Positions 1 to 7,327 of a stretch of 18,563 bases of DNA are shown one piece after another. The stretch is taken from assembly GCA_034437755.1 (NCBI GenBank), contig DAOTTV010000037.1, positions 1 to 18,563 on the forward strand, read 5' to 3'. The translations under genes and the position numbers were made by a program. This stretch comes from JAUZRW01 sp034437755. Its GTDB lineage: Bacteria > Chloroflexota > Anaerolineae > Aggregatilineales > Phototrophicaceae. Under the pieces are notes generated by a model. It was given only the letters and a program-made list of their open reading frames with translations, did no database searches and had not been told where the DNA came from. How positions within the stretch are numbered: position 1 is the first letter of the stretch; every line of letters begins with the position of its first letter.

Positions 1-126
1 AATTTCCGGAAACACTACGTTGATGAACTCTTCGCACAGTTCATCGGTACTCTGTCCCATCACGGCGATTGGTGCCAGCACCAACACGCCAAACAGAACC
101 GTTATGTATCGAACTAATCTTTTCAT
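1..126 (-). CDS. Small secreted protein, N-terminal part (cut by window edge)
   Basis: The first 42 codons of a minus-strand gene are visible, beginning at the ATG whose complement is at 124-126. The reading starts MKRLVRYITVLFGVLVLAPI and continues to a QSTDELCEEF segment. Positive residues (K2, R3, R6) are followed by a hydrophobic stretch at about residues 8-23 and a small-residue/Gln region near 24-25. This is a typical Sec signal peptide with a likely signal peptidase I site. The mature part begins with an acidic stretch containing one Cys. The remainder lies outside the window, so the family cannot be named. A TATAAT-type -10 lies about 55 bp upstream on the same strand (180-185). Its TDELCE segment resembles part of the small peptide gene at 403-570. 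Confidence 0.6.
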   Translation of the reverse strand, partial: MKRLVRYITVLFGVLVLAPIAVMGQSTDELCEEFINVVFPEI

Positions 127-179
127 TGAAAATCCCAAACTCTACTGAATTGGATAAATGTTGATAATTCCTGTATCCT

Positions 180-210
180 ATTATAGATATATTGTGTTTT
201 ATTGCCACAA
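180..210 (-). promoter_or_regulatory. Likely promoter of the secreted-protein gene at 1-126
   Basis: On the minus strand a perfect TATAAT (complement at 180-185) lies in very AT-rich sequence. TTGTGG sits about 19 bp upstream as a weak -35. The predicted start would leave a leader of roughly 45 nt before the ATG at 126. The -35 and its spacing are poor, so only the -10 is well supported. Confidence 0.4.
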
Positions 211-228
211 CTTAAGTGTTCTATCTCA

Positions 229-257
229 TTGACATAGTGTTGCATATACAGGCTAAT
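229..257 (+). promoter_or_regulatory. Possible plus-strand promoter with no gene behind it
   Basis: A perfect TTGACA at 229-234 is followed 17 bp later by GCTAAT (252-257), a four-of-six match to the -10 consensus. No plus-strand coding region begins within 400 bp downstream. If it works it would transcribe the palindromic repeats at 301-366 and run antisense to the small peptide gene. This is an inference from consensus alone. Confidence 0.25.
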
Positions 258-300
258 GATATACAGAACTCTGCCAGCATACGACAGAGCATTCAATTTC

Positions 301-324
301 GGACAACGCAGGCGTTGTCCCTAC
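301..324 (-). repeat. GTAG-footed palindromic repeat, copy 1 (REP-like)
   Basis: The arm GGACAACGC (301-309), the loop AG and the arm GCGTTGTCC (312-320) are followed by CTAC. On the minus strand this reads GTAG followed by a perfect 9-bp palindrome. It has the layout of REP elements, a hairpin with a GTAG tetranucleotide at its 5' foot. It faces copy 2 at 343-366. The stem differs from the other copies by paired changes, so the hairpin rather than the exact sequence seems conserved. Confidence 0.7.
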
Positions 325-342
325 GGACTATCATGGGTTTTT

Positions 343-366
343 GTAGGGACGATGCCGGCATCGTCC
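343..366 (+). repeat. GTAG-footed palindromic repeat, copy 2 (REP-like)
   Basis: GTAG at 343-346 is followed by the arm GGACGATGC (347-355), the loop CG and the arm GCATCGTCC (358-366), a perfect 9-bp stem. It lies 18 bp from copy 1 in opposite orientation, with the GTAG feet facing each other. This is like the paired REPs of bacterial interspersed mosaic elements (BIMEs). No REP-associated transposase (RAYT) gene is in the window. Confidence 0.7.
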
Positions 367-402
367 GCCGCTGATTTGTGGAAAGGTGAATAGATACGGG
401 AC

Positions 403-570
403 TTACTGCGCGCAATTCGGATGGAAGGCGCAGGCGGGTTCGGTCTCGCACAGTTCTTCAGTACCGCATGTGGGGTCGCCACCACTCCAACCACCGCCAG
501 CGATCGAGCCAGCGCGAATATGTGTCTTGATGCTGAAGCCTTGCTTTTTGTCGGTTTTCTGTTTTTTCAC
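403..570 (-). CDS. Small Cys-containing peptide, GTG start, unknown function
   Basis: This is a 55-residue protein read from a GTG at 568-570. It was chosen because an AAGGA Shine-Dalgarno sits 7 nt upstream and because the coding-like part begins there. Longer in-frame starts at 705 or further in add an uncharged stretch with no ribosome-binding site. The N-terminus is Lys-rich (KKQKTDKKQ) and is followed by GFSIKTHIRAG and a Gly-rich segment (GGGWSGGD). The tail has four Cys residues (CGTEELCE, then CAFHPNC). There is no signal peptide. The layout of a basic leader, a short conserved-looking motif, a Gly-rich hinge and a small Cys-bearing tail recalls precursors of ribosomally made modified peptides. 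No modifying enzyme or transporter is nearby, so that is only a suggestion. A TATACT at 614-619 (complement) could be its -10. Confidence 0.55.
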   Translation of the reverse strand: MKKQKTDKKQGFSIKTHIRAGSIAGGGWSGGDPTCGTEELCETEPACAFHPNCAQ

Positions 571-715
571 CAGGTTATCCTTAGATGATATGCGCGTGTA
601 CGATGTCATTACGAGTATAACGTATCCATTCAGCAATATCTGAAAAAATGTCGTATATAACAAAAGTCTAAGGTCAGCGTGGGCTAGCATGGCAAATTGA
701 CGCATCTGGTTTAGA

Positions 716-763
716 ATGAGAAGGCGACAACAACCGTATCAATCAAAGGACAGGCATCATTAA
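716..763 (+). other. Possible 15-codon upstream ORF before pncB
   Basis: An ATG at 716 opens a short frame (MRRRQQPYQSKDRHH) that ends at TAA 761-763. That stop overlaps the ATT proposed as the pncB start (759-761). It has no clear ribosome-binding site, and a -10-like TAGAAT at 712-717 would place the transcript start after its ATG. It may be chance, a translational-coupling leader, or a trace of a frameshift at the true pncB start. Confidence 0.2.
745..761 (+). promoter_or_regulatory. Ribosome-binding site and ATT start of pncB
   Basis: AAAGGA at 745-750 is the only strong Shine-Dalgarno in front of the nicotinate phosphoribosyltransferase. It is 8 nt upstream of an in-frame ATT at 759. 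Between the upstream stop (717-719) and the first ATG (822) the frame has no ATG, GTG or TTG. The ATG at 822 lies 71 nt from this site, too far to use it. Confidence 0.5.
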
Positions 764-2303
764 CGCTCAACAAAAACGCATCAGCGAAGGCATACTCTTC
801 ACCGATCAATATCAACTGACGATGACACAACTCTACTTCCGTGAGGGCATCCACGAGACAACCGCCCTCTTCGATCACATCTTCCGGCATTACCCGCACT
901 ATGGCGATCATCAAGCGGGATACGCCGTCAGCGCGGGGTTACAATGGGTGCTGGATTGGATCGAGACAGCGCGGTTTGGCGATGAAGAATTAGACCACCT
1001 GCGTGCCATGAAAGGCACTAACGGCAAGCGAACCTTCGATGACGACTTTTTGCAGTGGTTGCGCGCGAGTGCCAACTTCGAGGATTTGTCGATCCATGCG
1101 ATCCCAGAGGGGCGCGTCGTCCATGCTAACGTCCCCATGACCAGTGTACGCGGGCCGTTGGGGCAAGCCCAACTGCTGGAGACACGCCTGCTGAATATCA
1201 TCAATTATCAGACGCTCGTTGCAACTAAAGCCGCTCGCATTCATCAAGCGGGGCGCGGCGGTTTACTGCTGGAGTTCGGGGCGCGGCGGGCACACGATAC
1301 CAGCGCGCTAGCAGGCGCACGCGCGGCATTGATCGGCGGCGCAGATTTCACATCGAATGTCGGGATTTCACACGCGCTGGGTTATCCGCCGAAGGGCACA
1401 CACGCACACAGCATGATACAGGTTTTCATGGCGCTAGGCGGCACCGAACTCGACGCATTCCGCGCTTATGCCAATCAATATCCCGATGAATGCTTGCTCC
1501 TCGTCGATACCATCGACACGCTCGAAAGCGGTATCCCGAACGCGATCACGGTCTTTGAGGAACTCAAGCGCAAGGGGCATCGTCCGGTGGGTATTCGTCT
1601 CGATTCGGGCGATCTGGCGCATTTGAGCGTAAAAGCCGCGAAGATGCTGAACGATGCCGGCTTCCCGGAGACGAGTATCACGCTATCGAACAATCTCGAT
1701 GAGATGGTGCTGTTACAAATCATCACGCAGATACAGGAAGAAGCCCCGCATTATGGCGTGGATGCTGATGATGTCATCAAGCGTCTGGTCTACGGGGTGG
1801 GCACGCGCCTCATCACATCATCCGGCGATTCCTCACTGGACGGAGTGTATAAGCTAGTCGCTGTGCATAAAGATGGCGATTGGGCACCGGCGATGAAAAT
1901 ATCAGAAACGCCGGAGAAAGTCCTCAACCCCGGCAACAAACGCGCTTGGCGCATCTACGATGACCGCGAACGCGCTGTCGCTGATTTGCTGAGCTTGAAC
2001 GATGAAGACCCGCTCGCAAATGGCGAACTCGTCCTGCGCCACCCCGCACGCGAGAGTGTGCAACGCAGTATCCCGCGTGATCGCATCTCGGAGATCGAAC
2101 CCCTGCACGTCGATATTGTGCGCGATGGCGAACGAGTCTACGAGTCGCCGGATATTGACACCATGCGCGCAGTACGCCAAGCCGATATTGACCGTCTCGA
2201 TCCCGGCGTGCGACGCATCATCAACCCGCATATCTATCACGTCTCATTGACAGAACAGCTGTGGACGCTCAAGCAGGAGATCATGCGCTCGATGCGAAGT
2301 TGA
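759..2303 (+). CDS. pncB: Nicotinate phosphoribosyltransferase
   Basis: This enzyme joins nicotinate to PRPP, with ATP hydrolysis, to give nicotinate mononucleotide in the Preiss-Handler NAD salvage route in the cytoplasm. Family motifs are clear. Counted from the ATG at 822 they are EFGARRAHD (151-159), GTHAHS (192-197, with the family's phosphorylatable His), VGIRLDSGDLA (256-266) and, later, a GVGTRL phosphate-binding loop. The first ATG (822) is the Met of the conserved TDxYxLTM element. The preceding in-frame codons encode ILFTDQYQLT, which belongs to the substrate-binding N-terminus of the family. The start was therefore placed upstream at ATT 759, which has an AAAGGA site and gives 514 residues. 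A start at 822 (493 residues) would drop this element. The gene ends 17 bp from the convergent SGNH hydrolase gene. Product is certain; the exact start is not. Confidence 0.93.
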   Translation: MNAQQKRISEGILFTDQYQLTMTQLYFREGIHETTALFDHIFRHYPHYGDHQAGYAVSAGLQWVLDWIETARFGDEELDHLRAMKGTNGKRTFDDDFLQWLRASANFEDLSIHAIPEGRVVHANVPMTSVRGPLGQAQLLETRLLNIINYQTLVATKAARIHQAGRGGLLLEFGARRAHDTSALAGARAALIGGADFTSNVGISHALGYPPKGTHAHSMIQVFMALGGTELDAFRAYANQYPDECLLLVDTIDTLESGIPNAITVFEELKRKGHRPVGIRLDSGDLAHLSVKAAKMLNDAGFPETSITLSNNLDEMVLLQIITQIQEEAPHYGVDADDVIKRLVYGVGTRLITSSGDSSLDGVYKLVAVHKDGDWAPAMKISETPEKVLNPGNKRAWRIYDDRERAVADLLSLNDEDPLANGELVLRHPARESVQRSIPRDRISEIEPLHVDIVRDGERVYESPDIDTMRAVRQADIDRLDPGVRRIINPHIYHVSLTEQLWTLKQEIMRSMRS

Positions 2304-2320
2304 ACTGTACAGCATAGGTG

Positions 2321-3625
2321 TCACTCGGTCGCCATCTGCGTGCAAGGTAACCCGCCCTGGGCGATGATCTCGCGCACACAATCGCCCATCAACGCGCCAG
2401 CTTTGGCGTGGGCATCGTTGTTCCAGTGTTCGTCGGCGGTGTTGGGGCGCGTATAATCGGCATCTTCTAACAACGGCAAGGGATCGACGTAGGCAATATC
2501 CAGCGTTTGCAAGATGGCGAGCAAGTTCAAATACAAGCGTCCGGCGTTGGTCGCGTCAGCGCGCTCAGGAATGACGAGAACGAGCAAGGGCGCACCTTGA
2601 TCGCGCACAGCCTGTTCTAAGGTCACTAGTAAATCCTGCGTGATGTCGTAGGTCTCGCGCAACAATTGTAGCCGCTGATACGCGCCGACCGCCAGCGTCC
2701 CCAGACGGGTGCGCGTCAACTGATGCAGGATGGCAGGCACGTCAGTCGCGCTCGATACGTTGTAGCCCTTAGCGCGATAATACAGGATGTCGTCGCTCTC
2801 ACGCAGGATGTCATTACCGACGCGCGTATATTGCTGGACGAGCGCGGTCTCTTCGCCGTCGATGCGATAAGTCATGAAGCGATCAATCGGGTACAGATTA
2901 TCGTGAAAATCGTTACCGGTATGAAAGCCGAGAATGACCAAATCCGGCTGTAGACGCGGCATGTAATACGCCGCGGCGACCTGTGCATTGCGCGTCCCCG
3001 TGCCCGGCATAGCGACATTCCAGACCAGCACTTCACCATCGACCGGTTGCAGGGCTTCTTCCATCACCCGCACCCACCCACGACCGTAATCCGCCGCCGC
3101 GCCAAACGTGAAAGAATCACCCAGCACGAGAATCCGATAATCGGCAGATTGTGCGCGCTCGCTCGTGAATTCATGCTGACTGTTAAAGCCATCGGCGTTC
3201 AGGTGGCAAGTACGGCTATCGCGGCGATCAGCTTGATCGCAGGTCTCGCGCTCTGGTTGTGGGTTGTAATGACATCCGCGCTCATCGCACTGAACCCAAT
3301 CCAGGCGCACGATTTCGCCCGGTGTGAGCGATGGCGGCACCGCGTCGTAGTCCGTCGTGTAGCCCAGCGCAATCAGCAGACCTTCCAGTAGGATCACCAT
3401 ACCCAGCATCGTGCCGACGACAATCAGCACGCGCCCCAACACCGAGACGCGCAACTGCGGAAAGATCATGAGTGCGATGCCAACTAAAATCAAGCTAATT
3501 TGCAAAGGCCCCAAGCCCGGCGATAAGCCCGGCAGGATGAAATCAATCGCGAGGCTGAAAGCGACGACGATAGCGCCGCCGACCGTCAAACCCCAGCGCA
3601 ATAGCGAAACCCAGTTAGATGGCAT
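2321..3625 (-). CDS. Membrane-anchored SGNH/GDSL hydrolase-like protein
   Basis: The 434-residue protein has about three hydrophobic segments at residues 10-32, 40-56 and 62-88. A Cys-containing spacer (C113, C118, C129, C140) follows, and then an SGNH hydrolase domain from about 162. Block I is GDSFTFG (nucleophile S171), an MPGTGTRN turn supplies the block II Gly (208-210), and GND (237-239) is block III. The C-terminal catalytic pair is D398/H400 in DEHWNNDAH. The domain should face outside the membrane, where relatives act as esterases or as acetyltransferases and acetylesterases on surface glycans. The substrate is unknown. It lies downstream of the signalling gene on the same strand with a gap of about 90 bp, so co-transcription is possible. 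Confidence 0.8.
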   Translation of the reverse strand: MPSNWVSLLRWGLTVGGAIVVAFSLAIDFILPGLSPGLGPLQISLILVGIALMIFPQLRVSVLGRVLIVVGTMLGMVILLEGLLIALGYTTDYDAVPPSLTPGEIVRLDWVQCDERGCHYNPQPERETCDQADRRDSRTCHLNADGFNSQHEFTSERAQSADYRILVLGDSFTFGAAADYGRGWVRVMEEALQPVDGEVLVWNVAMPGTGTRNAQVAAAYYMPRLQPDLVILGFHTGNDFHDNLYPIDRFMTYRIDGEETALVQQYTRVGNDILRESDDILYYRAKGYNVSSATDVPAILHQLTRTRLGTLAVGAYQRLQLLRETYDITQDLLVTLEQAVRDQGAPLLVLVIPERADATNAGRLYLNLLAILQTLDIAYVDPLPLLEDADYTRPNTADEHWNNDAHAKAGALMGDCVREIIAQGGLPCTQMATE

Positions 3626-3717
3626 GATAGCTCTTTCTCTACGACCTGATAGTCACCGGTAGAACAGGATAGCACATCGCTGACGACAGCAACAGAGAGG
3701 AGATACGAGCGATGGAC

Positions 3718-4866
3718 TTATCGATCGTTGGCGGGGATGGTAACTGTTTTGGGTAGCGTTACGATGAAGGAACTGCCCACCCCCAGCGTCGATTCAACCG
3801 CGATGGTACCGCCGTGCTGTTCGACAATCGCTTTCACGATTGACAACCCTAGCCCGGTGCCCTCCTGCGCTTTGTGTTCGGCAGTGTTCACGCGCTCGAA
3901 AGGTGTGAAGAGCATCGGGAGCATCTCTTCGGGGATGCCCAAGCCTGTATCTTGCACGACGATCGTCACATAATCGCCTGCATCGCGCACATCAACGCGC
4001 ACATGCCCGTTTTCCGGCGTGTATTTGATCGCGTTCGAGACGAGATTATCCAGCACGCGGGTGATTTTGTCAGCATCAAGGCTGACCCATAGCGGCGCAT
4101 CAGCCGTGATCGCAAACGAGATATTCTTATCGTCAGCCCGCACGCGCACATCGCGCAGGTTATCCTGCACAATCTGTGCGAGATCATGCACGTCGATCGT
4201 CAACTCTTGTTGCTTTTCAGCTTCGAGTAAATCGAGCATATCGAAGACCAGCGTCTGCATCTTGTCGATCCCGCGCCGAATCGCCTCGATGAATTCCATC
4301 GATTCGGGGTCGTTGGCAACGGGCGGGTTCGTCGCTAGCATATCGACATAGCCGCCGATGATGAACAAGGGATTTTTGAGGTCGTGCGTCGCTGAGCCGA
4401 TGAACCGCTGGCGCATCTGATCGATGAGGCGAAACTGATGGCGATCACGCTCGTGCATGAGTTCGATCTGCTTCTTCGCTCGATAAATTTGCAGTTGGCT
4501 ATTCACACGGGCGATGACTTCTTTGGCTTTGAAGGGCTTAGTGATGTAATCGACCCCACCCACGTCGAAGCCTTTAACGACGTTGCGTAAGTCATCCATC
4601 GCGCTGATGAAAATCACCGGCACATCGGCGACGCGCTCATCTTGTTTCAATTGTTCGCACACTTCGTAACCGGTCATCTCCGGCATGTTTATATCGAGCA
4701 AGATCAACTCAGGATCAACAACATGGACACGTTGCAGAGCTTCTACCCCATTAACAGCGGTATGCACATCATAGCCGCGCCGCTCAAGCACACTGGCGAT
4801 CAGATCGAGATTAATATCGTTGTCGTCTACAATGAAGACACGTCCACCCGTATCATCGCCTGCCAT
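3718..4866 (-). CDS. Hybrid response regulator/sensor histidine kinase (REC-HisKA-HATPase)
   Basis: A cytoplasmic two-component protein with no membrane segment. Counted from the GTG at 4875, the receiver domain spans about 12-130, with the acidic pocket at DD(17-18), phospho-acceptor D61 in LLDINMP and K113 in TKPF. A coiled linker follows. The dimerisation/phosphotransfer helix carries H164 in SATHDLKNP. The ATPase domain has the N-box NLVSNAIKYTPENG (N281), G1 DTGLGIP (309-315) and G2 GTGLGLS (339-345). The start was set at ATG 4864-4866 because AGTAGG lies 8 nt upstream; the GTG three codons earlier is the alternative. An N-terminal REC fused to a kinase usually receives phosphate from another kinase, so this may be a middle element of a phosphorelay. 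No cognate output regulator is adjacent. Confidence 0.9.
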   Translation of the reverse strand: MAGDDTGGRVFIVDDNDINLDLIASVLERRGYDVHTAVNGVEALQRVHVVDPELILLDINMPEMTGYEVCEQLKQDERVADVPVIFISAMDDLRNVVKGFDVGGVDYITKPFKAKEVIARVNSQLQIYRAKKQIELMHERDRHQFRLIDQMRQRFIGSATHDLKNPLFIIGGYVDMLATNPPVANDPESMEFIEAIRRGIDKMQTLVFDMLDLLEAEKQQELTIDVHDLAQIVQDNLRDVRVRADDKNISFAITADAPLWVSLDADKITRVLDNLVSNAIKYTPENGHVRVDVRDAGDYVTIVVQDTGLGIPEEMLPMLFTPFERVNTAEHKAQEGTGLGLSIVKAIVEQHGGTIAVESTLGVGSSFIVTLPKTVTIPANDR

Positions 4867-4976
4867 GTCACACACCTACTATATCTTGTGTCTCAGTTGT
4901 CTGTATTGTAACGCACAAAGGTAATGTGCGGGTGTTCCACCATCTCAATTGATTGCAGTTTTGCGCGTTGAAGGCG

Positions 4977-6053
4977 CTAGCCCCGATGTTGATCTTCTAG
5001 CTGTTTGATCTGGCGTTCAGTATTGGCGAGTAGTTTCTTAGTCATCGCCACGCCCGATGACCCTTTCGCTTCCATCTCGGCAATGCGCGCACGGAGCTTA
5101 TCGGCAGCACTATGAAGCTGGCGCAACTTGGTCGCGACTTTCGGCGGTAAGGAGTCGCTGACCGGCGTAGCGGCTTGTGGCGCGCTGGCAGGTTCGGCTT
5201 GCTTGGGTGGTGCGGGGGTTGTTGTCTGCGCTTTTTTGTCTTGCGTTTCTTTCGTCTCTTTTTTAGCGGATTTCGTCGTTTTATCAGCGGGCTGATCGGT
5301 GCTAGTAGCCGCCTTCGCGGACGCTTTATCGGGCTTGGCGGGTTTATCAGCGTCATCACCCTGCGCCTGCTCTTCTTTTTGCGCCTGAGTGTCCATGCGT
5401 CGGGTCGTGACGTGATTGGCGAAGACAGCGAAGGTCTCAGTCTCATCATCCCAGATGCACGTTCCTTCAGCAATTAACTTATCACTGTTGTATTTCTCCA
5501 GCGACTCTTTGACTTTTTCCCAGTGGCGCAAGCTCATGTAGATGACGTATGTCATCGGCGTATCCGGCGGGAAGGGAACGCCGCGCGGCATCGGGATACG
5601 CCGATGAATGTGCTGAATCGTCGTGACGACCGAGTTATCCATAATTTCGATTTTACCCGGACGACCCTGCACCATTGTCTTGACGTATTGCATATCGCCG
5701 TGTTCGTCGGCATCCAGCAATTTATCGATGTATTCGTGGCGTTCGTGCCATTCGATCACTTTGCCACGTTTGGCTTGCCCGAAGTTGGGGAAGATCAACA
5801 AGCGACGATCAATCGGCACATCCAGCTTTGCGACGTAGAAAAACACACCGCCTAGCGTCCGCCGCCGCGATCCATCATCGACCATCATGCCGCCATCAGC
5901 TTCGACTTTCTTCGCCTCTTCGATCTTCGCGCGGACGAACTCCTCGCCCATATGCTCGAGCAAGAGTTCAATCTGACGCTTGGGTTGCGGCTTAGTCTCA
6001 TTGAGTTCTTCAGCTAGTTCTTCAGCTAATGATTTAATCTCTTCGCGTTCCAT
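4977..6053 (-). CDS. PHAX RNA-binding-domain-like protein with Lys/Pro/Ala-rich tail
   Basis: The 358-residue protein opens with a helical region, and its residues 8-76 look like the PHAX RNA-binding domain. The VEADGGMMV segment and then SRRRTLGGVFFYV (62-74) match the GG...RRTPGGVFF core that binds single-stranded RNA in the eukaryotic snRNA export adaptor. Residues 77-215 form a second globular region with no family recognised. Residues 220-310 are a low-complexity, highly charged K/A/P/T-rich linker. The C-terminus (about 312-357) is a predicted coiled coil. An AGGG site 6 nt before the ATG supports the start. It lies downstream of menA on the same strand with a 90-bp gap. A role in binding RNA is inferred from the domain. 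Confidence is good for the domain and low for the function. Confidence 0.65.
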   Translation of the reverse strand: MEREEIKSLAEELAEELNETKPQPKRQIELLLEHMGEEFVRAKIEEAKKVEADGGMMVDDGSRRRTLGGVFFYVAKLDVPIDRRLLIFPNFGQAKRGKVIEWHERHEYIDKLLDADEHGDMQYVKTMVQGRPGKIEIMDNSVVTTIQHIHRRIPMPRGVPFPPDTPMTYVIYMSLRHWEKVKESLEKYNSDKLIAEGTCIWDDETETFAVFANHVTTRRMDTQAQKEEQAQGDDADKPAKPDKASAKAATSTDQPADKTTKSAKKETKETQDKKAQTTTPAPPKQAEPASAPQAATPVSDSLPPKVATKLRQLHSAADKLRARIAEMEAKGSSGVAMTKKLLANTERQIKQLEDQHRG

Positions 6054-6142
6054 AAAATGCCCTGACTCATGTGCTTGTGCTATCCATTGTATAACATCGC
6101 TCTGGGATGGGTATTATTATTTGTGTTGACGATACGCCTGCA

Positions 6143-7081
6143 TCATGTGCTGACGAGTGCCTGTAAGACGAGCGCAATTGCCCAACCGATGACCATCAAT
6201 AACCCTATACGACCGTGTAGCTTTGCGGTTGCACCTTGTGCAGCGTGTAAGATCGGGACATCGGTCTCGGTATCGAAGATACGCGCCAACTTCACCGCGA
6301 GCGGGATTGTCGCCAGCGTCAATAGCGTTGGGAATGGCATCCATCCGATGAGCACTAATATCACCTGCGACACGTAGCACGCCGCCAGCAAGACTTTGTA
6401 TTCTACACGGGCGATCTCAATCCCGAATTGTACCGCTAAGGTGCGCTTGTTCGCAACTCGATCGGCTTTAATATCGCGGATATTGTTGGCATGGAGAATC
6501 GCCGCCGTCGTGAACATGATCGGGAAGGCGAGTAAAGAGAGTTGTAAGCCTTTGTACGCGCTGATGCTCGGTTGCATGACGTAGTACGCACCGAGGACGA
6601 TCATCGGCCCCATGAAGATACCCGCCGCCACTTCGCCCAGCCCATTATACGCCAGCGGGAAAGGCCCGGCGGTATAGGTGATGGCAATCAACACGCCGCC
6701 GACCCCGATCGCCAGCAACCACAAGCCACTTTGCGCCAGCAGGAATAGCCCGATGGCACTGCCGAGTATCGTGCTGATGATCGCCCCATTACGGATTTCA
6801 TCCGCTGTGAGGAGCTTGTTCTTAAGCGTCATACTCTGCCCGGCTTCTTTCAGATCATCCGAGCCGCGTACATAATCCATGTACTCATTGACGAGATTCG
6901 CCGTTGTCTGCAAGAGCATCACCCCGATCAGCGACAGCGCGAATTTCCACCAGACGAACACGCCATCCTCGATGGCGATCATCGCGGCGATGCCCAGCGG
7001 CACAAAGGACGCGACGAACACCCGCGGGCGGGTGGCGGCATACCATGCCGATAATCTCGATGATTGTGTCGTACTTGCCAT
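6143..7081 (-). CDS. menA: 1,4-dihydroxy-2-naphthoate prenyltransferase
   Basis: This UbiA-family membrane enzyme attaches a polyprenyl chain to 1,4-dihydroxy-2-naphthoate with loss of CO2, giving demethylmenaquinone. The first Asp-rich motif is seen in NLVNEYMDYVRGSDD (N...DxxxGxD). The second is in NNIRDIKADRVANKRTLAV. About eight or nine hydrophobic helices run through the protein, the usual UbiA layout. The start was set at ATG 7079-7081 (312 residues, MASTTQSSRL). The 45 extra in-frame codons upstream are not family-like and cover a strong TATAAT promoter. The Shine-Dalgarno at this start is weak. It is separate from the menFDB cluster and divergent from the peptidase gene. Confidence 0.9.
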   Translation of the reverse strand: MASTTQSSRLSAWYAATRPRVFVASFVPLGIAAMIAIEDGVFVWWKFALSLIGVMLLQTTANLVNEYMDYVRGSDDLKEAGQSMTLKNKLLTADEIRNGAIISTILGSAIGLFLLAQSGLWLLAIGVGGVLIAITYTAGPFPLAYNGLGEVAAGIFMGPMIVLGAYYVMQPSISAYKGLQLSLLAFPIMFTTAAILHANNIRDIKADRVANKRTLAVQFGIEIARVEYKVLLAACYVSQVILVLIGWMPFPTLLTLATIPLAVKLARIFDTETDVPILHAAQGATAKLHGRIGLLMVIGWAIALVLQALVST

Positions 7082-7115
7082 GTTTTTACTCGATAATGCT
7101 TGCTGTAATTTGTGT

Positions 7116-7151
7116 ATTATATTATAGAGTCCCAAGGCTAAAATAGCCCAA
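7116..7151 (-). promoter_or_regulatory. Likely menA promoter
   Basis: Two overlapping TATAAT boxes on the minus strand (complements at 7116-7121 and 7121-7126) lie about 35 bp before the chosen menA ATG. TTGGGC (complement at 7146-7151) is a possible -35 with a long 19-bp spacer. Their position inside the longer reading frame is the main reason for rejecting an upstream menA start. Confidence 0.45.
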
Positions 7152-7327
7152 GTTTTCGGGCGGTGAGCTTGTATTCTATGCAAGTTCTCAGATATTCTGA
7201 CCCGATTTGAGCGCACTGAACTTAAACAGCAGATAAACGCGCTTTAATGTCACCTGTATTTGTGCGAGGCTTATCGCTATCATAGGCGCGTTACTCACTG
7301 GTCACTGGAATGAAGAGGATAATCCGC

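Noticed and set aside
386..643. Plus-strand frame of 85 codons overlapping the small Cys peptide
   Set aside because: The minus strand has the AAGGA-GTG start and peptide-like composition. The plus frame has no ribosome-binding site and starts with chance-like sequence.
4912..4930. Hairpin CGCACA ... TGTGCG between the PHAX-domain gene and the kinase gene, considered as a terminator
   Set aside because: Only a 6-bp stem with a 7-base loop and no T-tract on the minus strand; may be chance.
7082..7216. N-terminal extension of menA from ATG 7216
   Set aside because: The extra 45 residues are not like UbiA proteins, and two TATAAT boxes fall inside them.
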